A DNA stretch of 64,000 bases from Paenibacillus sp. PK3_47 (GTDB taxonomy: Bacteria; Bacillota; Bacilli; Paenibacillales; Paenibacillaceae): positions 4,774,001 through 4,838,000 of the forward strand of contig NZ_CP026029.1 of assembly GCF_023520895.1 (NCBI RefSeq), written 5' to 3'. Under the pieces are notes generated by a model. The model did not search any database. It was not told where the DNA came from and saw only the letters and a program-made list of their open reading frames with translations. Below, in pieces: positions 18,154 to 25,787 of the stretch. Within the stretch, counting starts at the first letter, position 1. The number at the start of each line of letters is the position of its first letter. The position numbers and the translations under genes are program-made.

Positions 18154-18501
18154 CTATTTTCCAGCGTCGAACGGTGTGGATACCGGCAGAAACAAGTCTA
18201 TAATCCCGATGACCAGAGCTGCCAGAAGCGCTCCGAGGATGGATACATCGACGCCGCTGACGACAAACTGTGCGATCCAGATCACCAGTGCGCTGACGAT
18301 GAACCCGACAATTCCGCGGCCGAACGGGGTCGCTTTTTTGCCGAAGATGCCCTCAATGATCCAGCCGAGCAGAGCGATGACCAGTGCCAGAAGAAGCGCA
18401 CTTCCGAATCCGCCGATCGTAAACTGCGGAACAATCCAGCCGACCACGAGCAGAACAATCGCTGCGACCAGGAAACGGACCACATGACCCAAAAATTTCA
18501 C
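18154..18501 (-). CDS. YvlD-like four-helix membrane protein (phage holin family 4)
   Basis: This 115-residue integral membrane protein has four hydrophobic helices and glycine-rich turns (VVGWIVPQFTIGGFGSALLLA, LLGWIIEGIFGKK). It matches the small membrane family named for mycobacteriophage holin IV, whose Bacillus member is YvlD. The name does not imply a prophage and no phage genes are nearby. Function is unknown; in B. subtilis yvlD lies in an operon linked to cell-envelope stress. The start is GTG 18501, preceded by AAAGGAGG at 8 bases; the longer open frame upstream lacks a ribosome site. It is divergent from mutS2. Confidence 0.8.
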   Translation of the reverse strand: MKFLGHVVRFLVAAIVLLVVGWIVPQFTIGGFGSALLLALVIALLGWIIEGIFGKKATPFGRGIVGFIVSALVIWIAQFVVSGVDVSILGALLAALVIGIIDLFLPVSTPFDAGK

Positions 18502-18641
18502 AGAATTAGCCTCCTTTAGCCTTCGGTTAAGGATTTGTGCAGTTATTATTGTGGCCCCGGCTCCCGTTTCTATCCCCAAATAGCGAAAATGGACTGAATT
18601 AGGTATAATGTAAACATCTATGAAGGGAGCTGTGACAGTAA

Positions 18642-21008
18642 TTGGACGACAAAATTTTGCATACGCTTGAATATCGCAAGATTTTAAATAAATTAATACA
18701 GTACACACAGACACCGATGGGACGCCTCAGAGCAGAAGAGCTGAGACCTTCCGGTGATTTTGAAGGGGTTAAGCTGCTGCTGCAGGCTACCGATGAGGCG
18801 GTTAATGTGGACCGGCTCAAAGGCATCCCTTCCTTTGGCGGTGTAAGCGATATTCGGCCGGCGCTGAAGCGCGCTTCAATCGGCGGCATGCTCGGAACGC
18901 ATGAGCTGCTCTCCGTGGGCAATACCATCGGCGGAGCGCGCAGGGTCAAACGGTTCCTTGCAGCAATGCATGAAGATGAGAAGATTAACACCCTATTCGC
19001 ACTAAGCGATCTCCTCTCGGAGCAAAAGCATGTCGAAGATGCTATCCGCGCATGCATCGATGAGGAAGCGAATGTACTTGATTCAGCCAGCCCCGAGCTG
19101 GCTAATATCCGCCGCGAGCTGCGCGGAGGGGAGACGAGAATCCGTGAGAAGCTGGATTCGATGATCCGCTCCTCGTCCGTAGCCAAGATGCTGCAGGACC
19201 AGCTTGTGACGATCCGCGGAGACCGGTTTGTTATTCCGGTTAAGGCAGAATACCGTTCCCATTTTGGCGGGATTGTGCATGACCAGTCCGGATCCGGCGC
19301 AACCCTGTTCATTGAGCCGGAATCGATCGTGGCCATGAACAACAAGCTGCGGGAGACCCGGCTGCGGGAAGAGCGCGAGATTGAGATTATTCTACACAGG
19401 CTGACTGCGCAGGTGGGCGACATTGCCGAGGAGATGGCTTATGATGTCGATATTCTGGGCCAGCTTGATTTCATCTTTGCCAAAGCCCGTCTTGCCCGCG
19501 AGATGAAGGCGACGCAGCCGCGGATGAATGACCGCGGTTATCTCAAGCTGCGCAAGGGACGCCATCCGCTGATTCCCGGGGAAGTTGTGGTTCCTCTCGA
19601 TGTAGAGCTCGGCAATCAGTACAGCTCAATCATCGTAACCGGTCCGAATACCGGCGGTAAGACCGTTACTCTCAAGACCATCGGCTTGCTGAGCCTGATG
19701 TCGATGTCCGGCTTGTTCATTCCCGCGGAAGAAGGCAGCCAGATGTGTGTATTTGATGCGATCTATGCTGATATCGGTGATGAACAGAGTATTGAGCAAA
19801 GCCTCAGTACCTTTTCCAGCCACATGACCAATATTATTTCCATTCTGAAGCGGATGACTCCCAAGAGCCTTATCCTTCTGGATGAAGTGGGCGCTGGAAC
19901 CGATCCGGCCGAAGGCTCGGCGCTGGCGATTGCCATCCTGGAGGATATTCACCGGACAGAATGCCGGATGGTGGCTACGACGCATTACAGCGAGCTGAAG
20001 GCCTACGCCTATGAGCGCAAAGGTGTGATTAATGCCAGCATGGAATTTGACGTGCAGAGCCTCAGTCCTACCTACAGGCTGCTGGTAGGGGTGCCGGGAC
20101 GAAGCAACGCCTTTGCGATTGCCGAGCGTCTCGGTCTGCCGAACAGCATCCTTGAGCATGCCCGGGGTGAGGTGAAGGAAGAGGATCTCCGCGTGGAGCA
20201 TATGATCGCTTCCCTTGAGGAGAACCGGCTTACTGCCGAGAATGAACGTGAGAAGGCAGAGGTTATCCGGCGCGAAGCGGAAGAATTCCGCAGACGACAG
20301 CAGCTGGAGCTGGAAAAGCTGGAGAGCCAGCGGGACAAACGGCTGGAGAAGGCAGAGAAGGATGCCAGCGCGATCCTGGAGAAGGCGCGTCAGGAAGCTG
20401 CGGAAATTATCAGCGATCTGCGCCGTCTGGCCATGGAGGAAGGGGCTTCTGTCAAGGAGCATAAGCTGATCGAAGCCCGCCGGCGTCTGGATGAAGCGGA
20501 GCCTGCTCCGCGCAAGAAGACGGTATCGCGCAGCAGCTCCAAGGCACCGCGGCAGATTCAGCCGGGTGATGAAGTGAAGCTGCCAAGCGTGAACCAAAAA
20601 GGGACTGTGGTAGAGCTCAGCGGAACGAAGGAAGCCTTGGTACAGTTCGGTATAATGAAGATGAAGGTTAATCTTAGTGATCTCGAGTTCCTGTCTTCCG
20701 CCCCCGATGTCCCTGCGCCGGCTCTCCGCCGGGCTACGACCGTCAAACGTACACGGGATGAGAATGTCCGCAGTGAACTGGACCTCCGGGGTGCCAATCT
20801 GGAAGAGGCCATCATGGAGACGGACCGTTTTATTGACGAGGCTTTTCTGGGGAATCTCGGTCAAATCTCAATTATTCACGGTAAAGGAACCGGTGTCCTG
20901 AGAACCGGCATCCAGGAATATTTGCGTAAGCACAGGCATGTGAAGAGCTACCGGCTTGGCAATTACAACGAAGGCGGCGCGGGTGTAACCGTAGCTGAAC
21001 TGCAATAG
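18642..21008 (+). CDS. mutS2: Endonuclease MutS2
   Basis: This 788-residue MutS-family ATPase with nuclease tail acts on branched DNA and collided ribosomes rather than in mismatch repair. Visible parts: a core/clamp region (1-310), Walker A GPNTGGKT at about 334-341, Walker B LILLDEVGAGTDP, a long coiled coil (about 510-620), a KOW-like segment (PGDEVKLPSVNQKGTVVE), and a C-terminal Smr nuclease domain (about 710-788, DLRG...IIHGKGTGVLR). Length and order are standard. The start is TTG 18642; GAAGGGAG lies about 12 bases upstream, rather far. The DUF350 gene follows 30 bases later, as in B. subtilis (mutSB-yshE). Confidence 0.97.
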   Translation: MDDKILHTLEYRKILNKLIQYTQTPMGRLRAEELRPSGDFEGVKLLLQATDEAVNVDRLKGIPSFGGVSDIRPALKRASIGGMLGTHELLSVGNTIGGARRVKRFLAAMHEDEKINTLFALSDLLSEQKHVEDAIRACIDEEANVLDSASPELANIRRELRGGETRIREKLDSMIRSSSVAKMLQDQLVTIRGDRFVIPVKAEYRSHFGGIVHDQSGSGATLFIEPESIVAMNNKLRETRLREEREIEIILHRLTAQVGDIAEEMAYDVDILGQLDFIFAKARLAREMKATQPRMNDRGYLKLRKGRHPLIPGEVVVPLDVELGNQYSSIIVTGPNTGGKTVTLKTIGLLSLMSMSGLFIPAEEGSQMCVFDAIYADIGDEQSIEQSLSTFSSHMTNIISILKRMTPKSLILLDEVGAGTDPAEGSALAIAILEDIHRTECRMVATTHYSELKAYAYERKGVINASMEFDVQSLSPTYRLLVGVPGRSNAFAIAERLGLPNSILEHARGEVKEEDLRVEHMIASLEENRLTAENEREKAEVIRREAEEFRRRQQLELEKLESQRDKRLEKAEKDASAILEKARQEAAEIISDLRRLAMEEGASVKEHKLIEARRRLDEAEPAPRKKTVSRSSSKAPRQIQPGDEVKLPSVNQKGTVVELSGTKEALVQFGIMKMKVNLSDLEFLSSAPDVPAPALRRATTVKRTRDENVRSELDLRGANLEEAIMETDRFIDEAFLGNLGQISIIHGKGTGVLRTGIQEYLRKHRHVKSYRLGNYNEGGAGVTVAELQ

Positions 21009-21038
21009 CGGCAGGAGTCCGGTGGAAAGAGGGGAAAT

Positions 21039-21458
21039 ATGCAGGAAAATATTGATCTTTTGCTGGCCCATCCGCTAGGGTCTCTGCTCGGCTACTTCGC
21101 TGTGGCTATTCTGGGACTGGTAGTGTTTCTGTCCTTTTTTGAAATGGTAACCAAATATAACTGCTGGGACGAAATCCGCAAGGGAAATCTGGCGGTTGCA
21201 ATGGCGACCGGAGGCAAAATTTTCGGAATCTGCAACATTCTGCGCTTCAGCATGGAATCGGGCGCTTCGATCTATGAGACGATGAAATGGTCAGTAGTGG
21301 GGTTCATCCTGCTGCTGATCGCGTATTTTCTGTTTGAATTTATGACTCCGGTCTTTTCGATTGATGAAGAGATTGCCGCAGATAACCGGGCAGTTGGTTT
21401 GACTGCCATGCTAATCTCGGTATCGTTATCTTATGTGATCGGTGCCGCTATATTTTAA
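21039..21458 (+). CDS. DUF350 membrane protein (YshE-like)
   Basis: 139 residues, with four predicted membrane helices arranged as two similar halves, the DUF350 pattern (GYFAVAILGLVVFLSFFEM... and AVGLTAMLISVSLSYVIGAAIF). Biochemical function is unknown. The position 30 bases after mutS2 matches yshE in B. subtilis, supporting an operon. AGAGGGG precedes the ATG. Downstream lie a tiny membrane peptide and a zinc-ribbon protein, all on the same strand with short gaps. Confidence 0.87.
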   Translation: MQENIDLLLAHPLGSLLGYFAVAILGLVVFLSFFEMVTKYNCWDEIRKGNLAVAMATGGKIFGICNILRFSMESGASIYETMKWSVVGFILLLIAYFLFEFMTPVFSIDEEIAADNRAVGLTAMLISVSLSYVIGAAIF

Positions 21459-21476
21459 CTGGGGGAGTAGGATACG

Positions 21477-21557
21477 ATGAAGCTTCTGATCCGGATTCTG
21501 TTTTTGTCCGCCCTGGCTTTTATAGCGGCCGGTATCATTTATTTGGCAGTGAATTAA
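21477..21557 (+). CDS. 26-residue single-helix membrane peptide
   Basis: Product of 26 residues, starting MKLLIRILFLS and ending IIYLAVN, almost entirely one membrane helix with a basic N-terminus. GGGGGAG lies about 10 bases upstream of the ATG, and the gene sits 19 bases after the DUF350 gene and 33 bases before the zinc-ribbon gene. The evidence for coding is the ribosome site, the tight placement and the clean membrane-helix composition. The function is unknown; small membrane peptides often bind a neighbouring membrane protein, here possibly the DUF350 product. Confidence 0.6.
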   Translation: MKLLIRILFLSALAFIAAGIIYLAVN

Positions 21558-21589
21558 TTTAAATGCGAGGCAAGAAGGAGATATGAATA

Positions 21590-22132
21590 ATGGAAACAAC
21601 AGTATGCCCATGGTGCCATACCGAAATCGTGTGGGACGAGGAGTTTGGGCCTGAAGAGACCTGTCCGCACTGTAATAATGAGCTTAGCGGTTACCGTACG
21701 GTGACGCTCGGCGTAGATGATCTGGAAGATGAGGAGCTGGAGCCTGAGGAAGAGCCGGAAGCCGGAGAAGTCACCAATGAAGATCTGTGGGACGACGGGG
21801 ATAAAGACGGCGTAGTGCCGATTTATAACACGCTCTCCCAGTTCGGTGATGATTATGACCTGAAGCGCTATGAGTCAAGTGTCGCCGCTATTCTCGCCGG
21901 CCAGCTTGAAGCTCCGGAATGCCCGCAGTGCCATGAGCTGCTTGTGTTCTCCGGCACCCAGCCGGTACCCGCGCTTGAGCCTGCTGCTCCGGAAGCGCTT
22001 GGCGGACCTGTCCTTAAAGCACCTTTTTCGCTTAACCTTTATGTATGTCCTTCGTGTTTCCATGTACAGCACAGCCTGGCCCAGGAAGACCGCATCCAGT
22101 TCGTCAGCAACCTGAGCAAAGGCGGCAAGTAA
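21590..22132 (+). CDS. Double zinc-ribbon protein of unknown function
   Basis: This 180-residue soluble acidic protein has an N-terminal zinc ribbon of the CxxC...CxxC kind (CPWCHTEIVW...CPHC, residues 6-29), a very acidic linker (DDLEDEELEPEEE, about 45-60), a helical middle, and a second pair of Cys motifs (CPQC near 108 and CPSC near 153) that could close a second metal site. AAGGAG sits 9 bases before the ATG. I do not recognise a named family. It lies in a run with DUF350 and the micro-protein, so it may be their cytoplasmic partner. The last codons and stop are duplicated downstream (22114-22155). Confidence 0.8.
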   Translation: METTVCPWCHTEIVWDEEFGPEETCPHCNNELSGYRTVTLGVDDLEDEELEPEEEPEAGEVTNEDLWDDGDKDGVVPIYNTLSQFGDDYDLKRYESSVAAILAGQLEAPECPQCHELLVFSGTQPVPALEPAAPEALGGPVLKAPFSLNLYVCPSCFHVQHSLAQEDRIQFVSNLSKGGK

Positions 22133-22155
22133 CCGAGCAAAGGCGGCAAGTAACC
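22114..22155 (+). repeat. 21-bp perfect tandem duplication across a stop codon
   Basis: GAGCAAAGGCGGCAAGTAACC occurs twice head to tail (22114-22134 and 22135-22155). The first copy contains the last codons and TAA of the zinc-ribbon gene; the second lies just after it. Confidence 0.95.
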
Positions 22156-22227
22156 GTGCAATGAATCACTCTCCCTCCTTGCGGACAAGCTAAATATTGA
22201 ATGTCCAGACTGCAGGGGGGAACAGCA

Positions 22228-23457
22228 TTGAAAAAGGAATTGCAGAAGCAGGCAGCACTGCTGCTTACAGTTAATGGATTGTATCTGCTGGCCAGCGTGC
22301 TGGCAGGTACTTTTTTGAACGTGTACTTATGGAAAAACCGCCAGAATTTTGCCATGATCGGCTGGTTTACTGTGGCTCAGCAGCTGGCTGTCGGCCTCAG
22401 CTTTTGGCTGGGCGGCAAATGGGTAAAGGAGCATAATAAGATGAATGCCCTGCGGGCGGGAATTGCCGTCTCGGGCTTTTTTTATTTGCTGGTGCTGCTG
22501 ATTGGCGGAGACGCGATCCATTACATATGGCCGCTTGGGCTGATTTTGGGGATATCCACCGGATTGTTCTGGCTCGCCTACAACATTGTTTATTTTGAAA
22601 TTTCCGATGCGGGCAGCCGGGATTTTTTTAACGGGTGGATGGGGCTGCTGGGCTCCTTTACTGGTATTATCGGTCCCTGGATTTCCGGCTGGCTGATTTC
22701 CTGGCTTCACGGGGAGCGGGGCTACAGAGTGGTGTTCATCGTCTCGCTCTGCATTTACGGGGCTGCGGCGGTGCTCAGCTTTTTTCTCAAAAAACGTAAA
22801 AACGGGAGCGCCTATTTATGGCTCGAGCCGTGGCGCGAACTGCGCCGGTCAGGGAGCGGATGGAGGCCGGTCGCTGCGGCGCTGCTGTTCCAGGGTATAC
22901 GTGAAGGTGTATTTTCCTTTCTGATCGGACTGCTGGTATACATAGCTGCGAAAGAAGAGAGCAAGCTGGGGCAATATACGCTGATTACGTCCGGTGTGTC
23001 TCTCGCCAGCTACTGGGCAGCCGGCAAATGGTTCAAACCCCGCCACCGCCCGCTTGGAATGCTGGCAGGGGGGCTGCTGCTGGCCGCTGTGGTCACACCG
23101 CTGCTCTGGAAAGTAAGCTACGGCACGCTGATGATTATGGGGATCGGGACTTCCCTGTTCATTCCCTTGTATATGCTGCCGATGGTCTCCACGAGCTTTG
23201 ACCTCATCGGTGTGTCTGAGGAGAGCGCCGGTAAACGGGTGGAGCTTGTTGTTCTGCGCGAGCTGAGTCTTATGAGCGGCAGGCTGGCAGGGCTGCTGGT
23301 GTTCATTGCCGTTCTGTCGGTGAGCCAGTCCCCTCGCGTCATTACGGTGCTGCTGCTTGTGCTTGGTACTGCGCCGCTGGGCAGCTGGCTTATTCTGCGC
23401 AAGGGAATGAAGGGGGCAGGCGCCCCGCTTTCCCGCGGGGGAGTGGACAGGACCTGA
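22228..23457 (+). CDS. MFS transporter of unknown substrate
   Basis: 409 residues and about twelve membrane helices, in two six-helix halves with a cytoplasmic loop at about 195-220 (KKRKNG). It is a major facilitator superfamily member, but no substrate motif is visible. TTG 22228 is chosen because GGGGGG stands 6 bases before it; an in-frame ATG at 22201 lacks a ribosome site. It follows the zinc-ribbon gene by 95 bases and may form a separate unit. The 3' end runs directly into the 51-bp repeat array. The clearest hint to function is absent, so no physiological role is offered. Confidence 0.85.
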   Translation: MKKELQKQAALLLTVNGLYLLASVLAGTFLNVYLWKNRQNFAMIGWFTVAQQLAVGLSFWLGGKWVKEHNKMNALRAGIAVSGFFYLLVLLIGGDAIHYIWPLGLILGISTGLFWLAYNIVYFEISDAGSRDFFNGWMGLLGSFTGIIGPWISGWLISWLHGERGYRVVFIVSLCIYGAAAVLSFFLKKRKNGSAYLWLEPWRELRRSGSGWRPVAAALLFQGIREGVFSFLIGLLVYIAAKEESKLGQYTLITSGVSLASYWAAGKWFKPRHRPLGMLAGGLLLAAVVTPLLWKVSYGTLMIMGIGTSLFIPLYMLPMVSTSFDLIGVSEESAGKRVELVVLRELSLMSGRLAGLLVFIAVLSVSQSPRVITVLLLVLGTAPLGSWLILRKGMKGAGAPLSRGGVDRT

Positions 23458-23529
23458 AGGTTTATGCGGCTGCTGGCTGCCGGCTGCCGGCTTTCGTGTT
23501 GAGAGCCTGGAGCAGCCGCGGACGGCCGT

Positions 23530-24080
23530 GAACGGGCCGGAAGCCGGAATCAAAGGTGAAAATACCTTTGAATTGGCCGTGAACGGCCCGGAAGCTGGAA
23601 TCAAAGGTAAAAGTACCTTTGAATTGGCCGTGAACGGTCCGGGAGCCGGAATCAAAGGTAAAAGTACCTTTGATTTGGCCTTGGCCGGGCCGGGAGCTGA
23701 AATCAAAGGTAAAAGTACCTTTGAATTGGCCTTGGCCGGGCCGGAAGCCGGAATCAAAGGTAAAAGTACCTTTGAATTGGCCGTGAACGGCCCGGAAGCT
23801 GGAATCAAAGGTAAAAGTACCTTTGAATTGGCCTTGGCCGGGCCGGAAGCCGGAATCAAAGGTAAAAGTACCTTTGAATTGGCCTTGGCCGGGCCGGGAG
23901 CCGGAATCAAAGGTAAAAATACCTTTGAATTGGCCTTGGCCGGTCCGAAAGTCGAAATCAAAGGTAAAAGTACCTTTGAATTGGCCCTGGCCGGGCCGGA
24001 AGCTAGAATCAAAGGTAAAAGTACCTTTGAATTGGCCTTGAACGGTCCGGGAGCCGGAATCAAAGGTAAAAGTACCTTTG
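23530..24080. repeat. Eleven-copy 51-bp palindromic minisatellite
   Basis: A hairpin motif CAAAGGTA-AAAG-TACCTTTG (8-bp arms, 4-base loop) recurs exactly every 51 bases at 23551, 23602, 23653, 23704, 23755, 23806, 23857, 23908, 23959, 24010 and 24061. The first copy has G and AA variants. The GC-rich spacer (about 31 bases) alternates between GTGAACGG and TTGGCCGG types and ends in GCCGGAAT. The array lies between the convergent ends of the MFS gene and the CNNM gene. Open frames cross it on both strands only because 51 is a multiple of three. Confidence 0.95.
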
Positions 24081-24198
24081 ACTCCGTCCCTGCACGAGTC
24101 ACGCTCGTGCGAATAACACCTATAGTGTTAAAGTGCGTAAGTCAGGCCAGCTAACAGCGGGCATTGATACGTTTGTCGTTACTTCGAATGAGCCGCAC

Positions 24199-24240
24199 TA
24201 AAGAAGCGCAGAAGACCCCGGGGGCTACTGCGCTTCTTTA
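24199..24240. terminator. Terminator at the end of the CNNM gene
   Basis: TAAAGAAGCGCAG and CTGCGCTTCTTTA form a perfect 13-bp stem around a CCCCGGGGG-containing loop. It is placed just beyond the stop of the minus-strand CNNM gene and can also stop transcripts leaving the repeat array. Confidence 0.8.
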
Positions 24241-24268
24241 GGCTTGCTTTTTGACTTACACTATCCCA

Positions 24269-25573
24269 TTAACCTGCTGCCTCATTAAGCGTGACCCTGA
24301 CCTTGCGGATCCGCCGCTGGCCTACCTCCTGCACCGCGAAGGTATATCTGCCATAGACAAATTCAGGTTTCTCCTGGGCGGTGGGAATCCGGCCGAGCTG
24401 GCCGATCACAAATCCGCTGATCGTATCGTATTCCTCCACGGGCAGCTGGGCCGCAAGCACCTGCTGTACCTCACGGAGATTCATAGTGCCGGTGAACAGG
24501 TAGGTCTGGTCATCCAGCCGTGTATATTCTTCATCCTGTTCATCGTATTCGTCATAAATATTGCCGACAATCTCTTCAAGCAGGTCCTCCATGGTCACGA
24601 TCCCTGCCGTTCCGCCATATTCATCAACAACGACGGCGAAATGCACACGGTTCTGCTGAAGCTCCTCAAAAAGCTCATGCGTCTTTTTCGACGCAGGAAC
24701 AAAATACGGGCTGCGGGCCAATTCTCTTACATTCCATGCCCCTCCGCTGCCCCCGTTCACAAACCGGATCAAATCCTTGGTGTGCAGAATGCCTACAATA
24801 TTATCCATATGGTTCTCATACACCGGGAAGCGGCTGTAGCCTTCCTTTTCTGCGGCCCGGATCACTTTTTCAGCCGTATCCAGCACCGAAACCGCCACAA
24901 TGTCGGTGCGGTGGGTCATAATATCAGACACCTGTTTGTTATCGAAGTCAAAAATATTGTTAATCATCAGCTTTTCGGCGGCCTGAATGGTCCCCATCTG
25001 GGTCCCGCTGTCGAGCATCATCCGGATTTCTTCTTCGGACACTTCTTCGTCGTTCTCATTCGGGTCCACTCCGAACAGCCGTACTAAAAGGTTGGTGGAC
25101 GAGGTTAATAATTTCACAAATGGTGCCGCAACCTTTGACAGCAGATTGAGCGGTGATGCCACGAACATGGCGATCGCATCGGCTTTTTTCATGGCTACAC
25201 GTTTGGGGACGAGTTCTCCCAGGACAAGGGTAACATAGGACAAAATCAAGGTAATGACTACCAATGAGATGGTGTTAAGAATGTTGACCGCGACCGGAAC
25301 ACCAAGCGATACTAGCAGGGCGGACAGATCACCGGCAAAATTCTCGGCTGCAAAGGCGCTGGCCATAAATCCCGCAAGGGTAATCCCGATCTGGATCGTT
25401 GCCAGAAAGCGGCTGGGCTCTTCAAGCAAACCCTGGAGCAGCTTGGCTTTTGGATTTCCTTCCTGGGCCATCAGTCGGATCTTATTGTCGTTCAGTGAGA
25501 TCAGGGCCATTTCTGAAGCTGCAAAAAATGCATTCACTAATATTAACAATAAAACAACGGCTAATTCAATCAA
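24269..25573 (-). CDS. CNNM/CorC-type membrane protein with CBS domains
   Basis: This 434-residue 'hemolysin family' protein is, by current understanding, a magnesium or divalent-cation transporter. Domains: a DUF21/CNNM membrane domain (about 1-190: IELAVVLLLILVNAFFAASEMALI, three or four helices, VLGELVPKRVA), a CBS pair (about 205-330: ISDIMTHRTDI, YSRFPVYENHMDNIVGILH, VVDEYGGTAGIVTMEDLLEEIVG), and a C-terminal CorC_HlyC domain (about 345-430). TTG 25573 gives a compact N-terminus directly at the first helix and has GGAGG 10 bases upstream; an open frame continues to 25651. It stands alone, with a terminator. Confidence 0.9.
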   Translation of the reverse strand: MIELAVVLLLILVNAFFAASEMALISLNDNKIRLMAQEGNPKAKLLQGLLEEPSRFLATIQIGITLAGFMASAFAAENFAGDLSALLVSLGVPVAVNILNTISLVVITLILSYVTLVLGELVPKRVAMKKADAIAMFVASPLNLLSKVAAPFVKLLTSSTNLLVRLFGVDPNENDEEVSEEEIRMMLDSGTQMGTIQAAEKLMINNIFDFDNKQVSDIMTHRTDIVAVSVLDTAEKVIRAAEKEGYSRFPVYENHMDNIVGILHTKDLIRFVNGGSGGAWNVRELARSPYFVPASKKTHELFEELQQNRVHFAVVVDEYGGTAGIVTMEDLLEEIVGNIYDEYDEQDEEYTRLDDQTYLFTGTMNLREVQQVLAAQLPVEEYDTISGFVIGQLGRIPTAQEKPEFVYGRYTFAVQEVGQRRIRKVRVTLNEAAG

Positions 25574-25722
25574 ATTGCAAGCACCTCCCGGTAATGTGGA
25601 TGACAGCCTGACGGGTGTTATTCCATAGTATATAGTTACCCTGAAATTCAATTTAACTTTACCTTAACCTGTGAAAATAATCCTAATCCCGCACCAACCC
25701 TGCTCAGATCATGCAGTGCAGA

Positions 25723-25760
25723 AAGGGATGCCCAAGCCGCTAAGGCCTGAAGCATCCCTT
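25723..25760 (-). terminator. Hairpin terminator after the FAD oxidoreductase gene
   Basis: AAGGGATGC and GCATCCCTT form a 9-bp stem around a 20-base loop. On the minus strand it follows the oxidoreductase stop and is followed by a weak T-rich tract. Confidence 0.6.
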
Positions 25761-25787
25761 CAATATTTCCTGTCCCTGAAGCGGCAG

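Noticed and set aside
18154-18501. Prophage, suggested by the holin-family name
   Set aside because: YvlD-type proteins are chromosomal; no phage structural, integrase or lysis genes are nearby.
23530-24080. CRISPR array
   Set aside because: The whole unit, including the spacer, is repeated, the hairpin is not a typical CRISPR repeat, and no cas gene is in the window.
22849-24102. A 417-residue minus-strand open frame across the repeat array
   Set aside because: Same reason, and its far half lies antisense to the MFS transporter.
23528-24154. A 208-residue open frame on the plus strand (repeated GIKGKSTFELA...)
   Set aside because: The frame is open only because the 51-bp repeat is a multiple of three; there is no ribosome site, and the minus strand is equally open. 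Treated as a repeat array.
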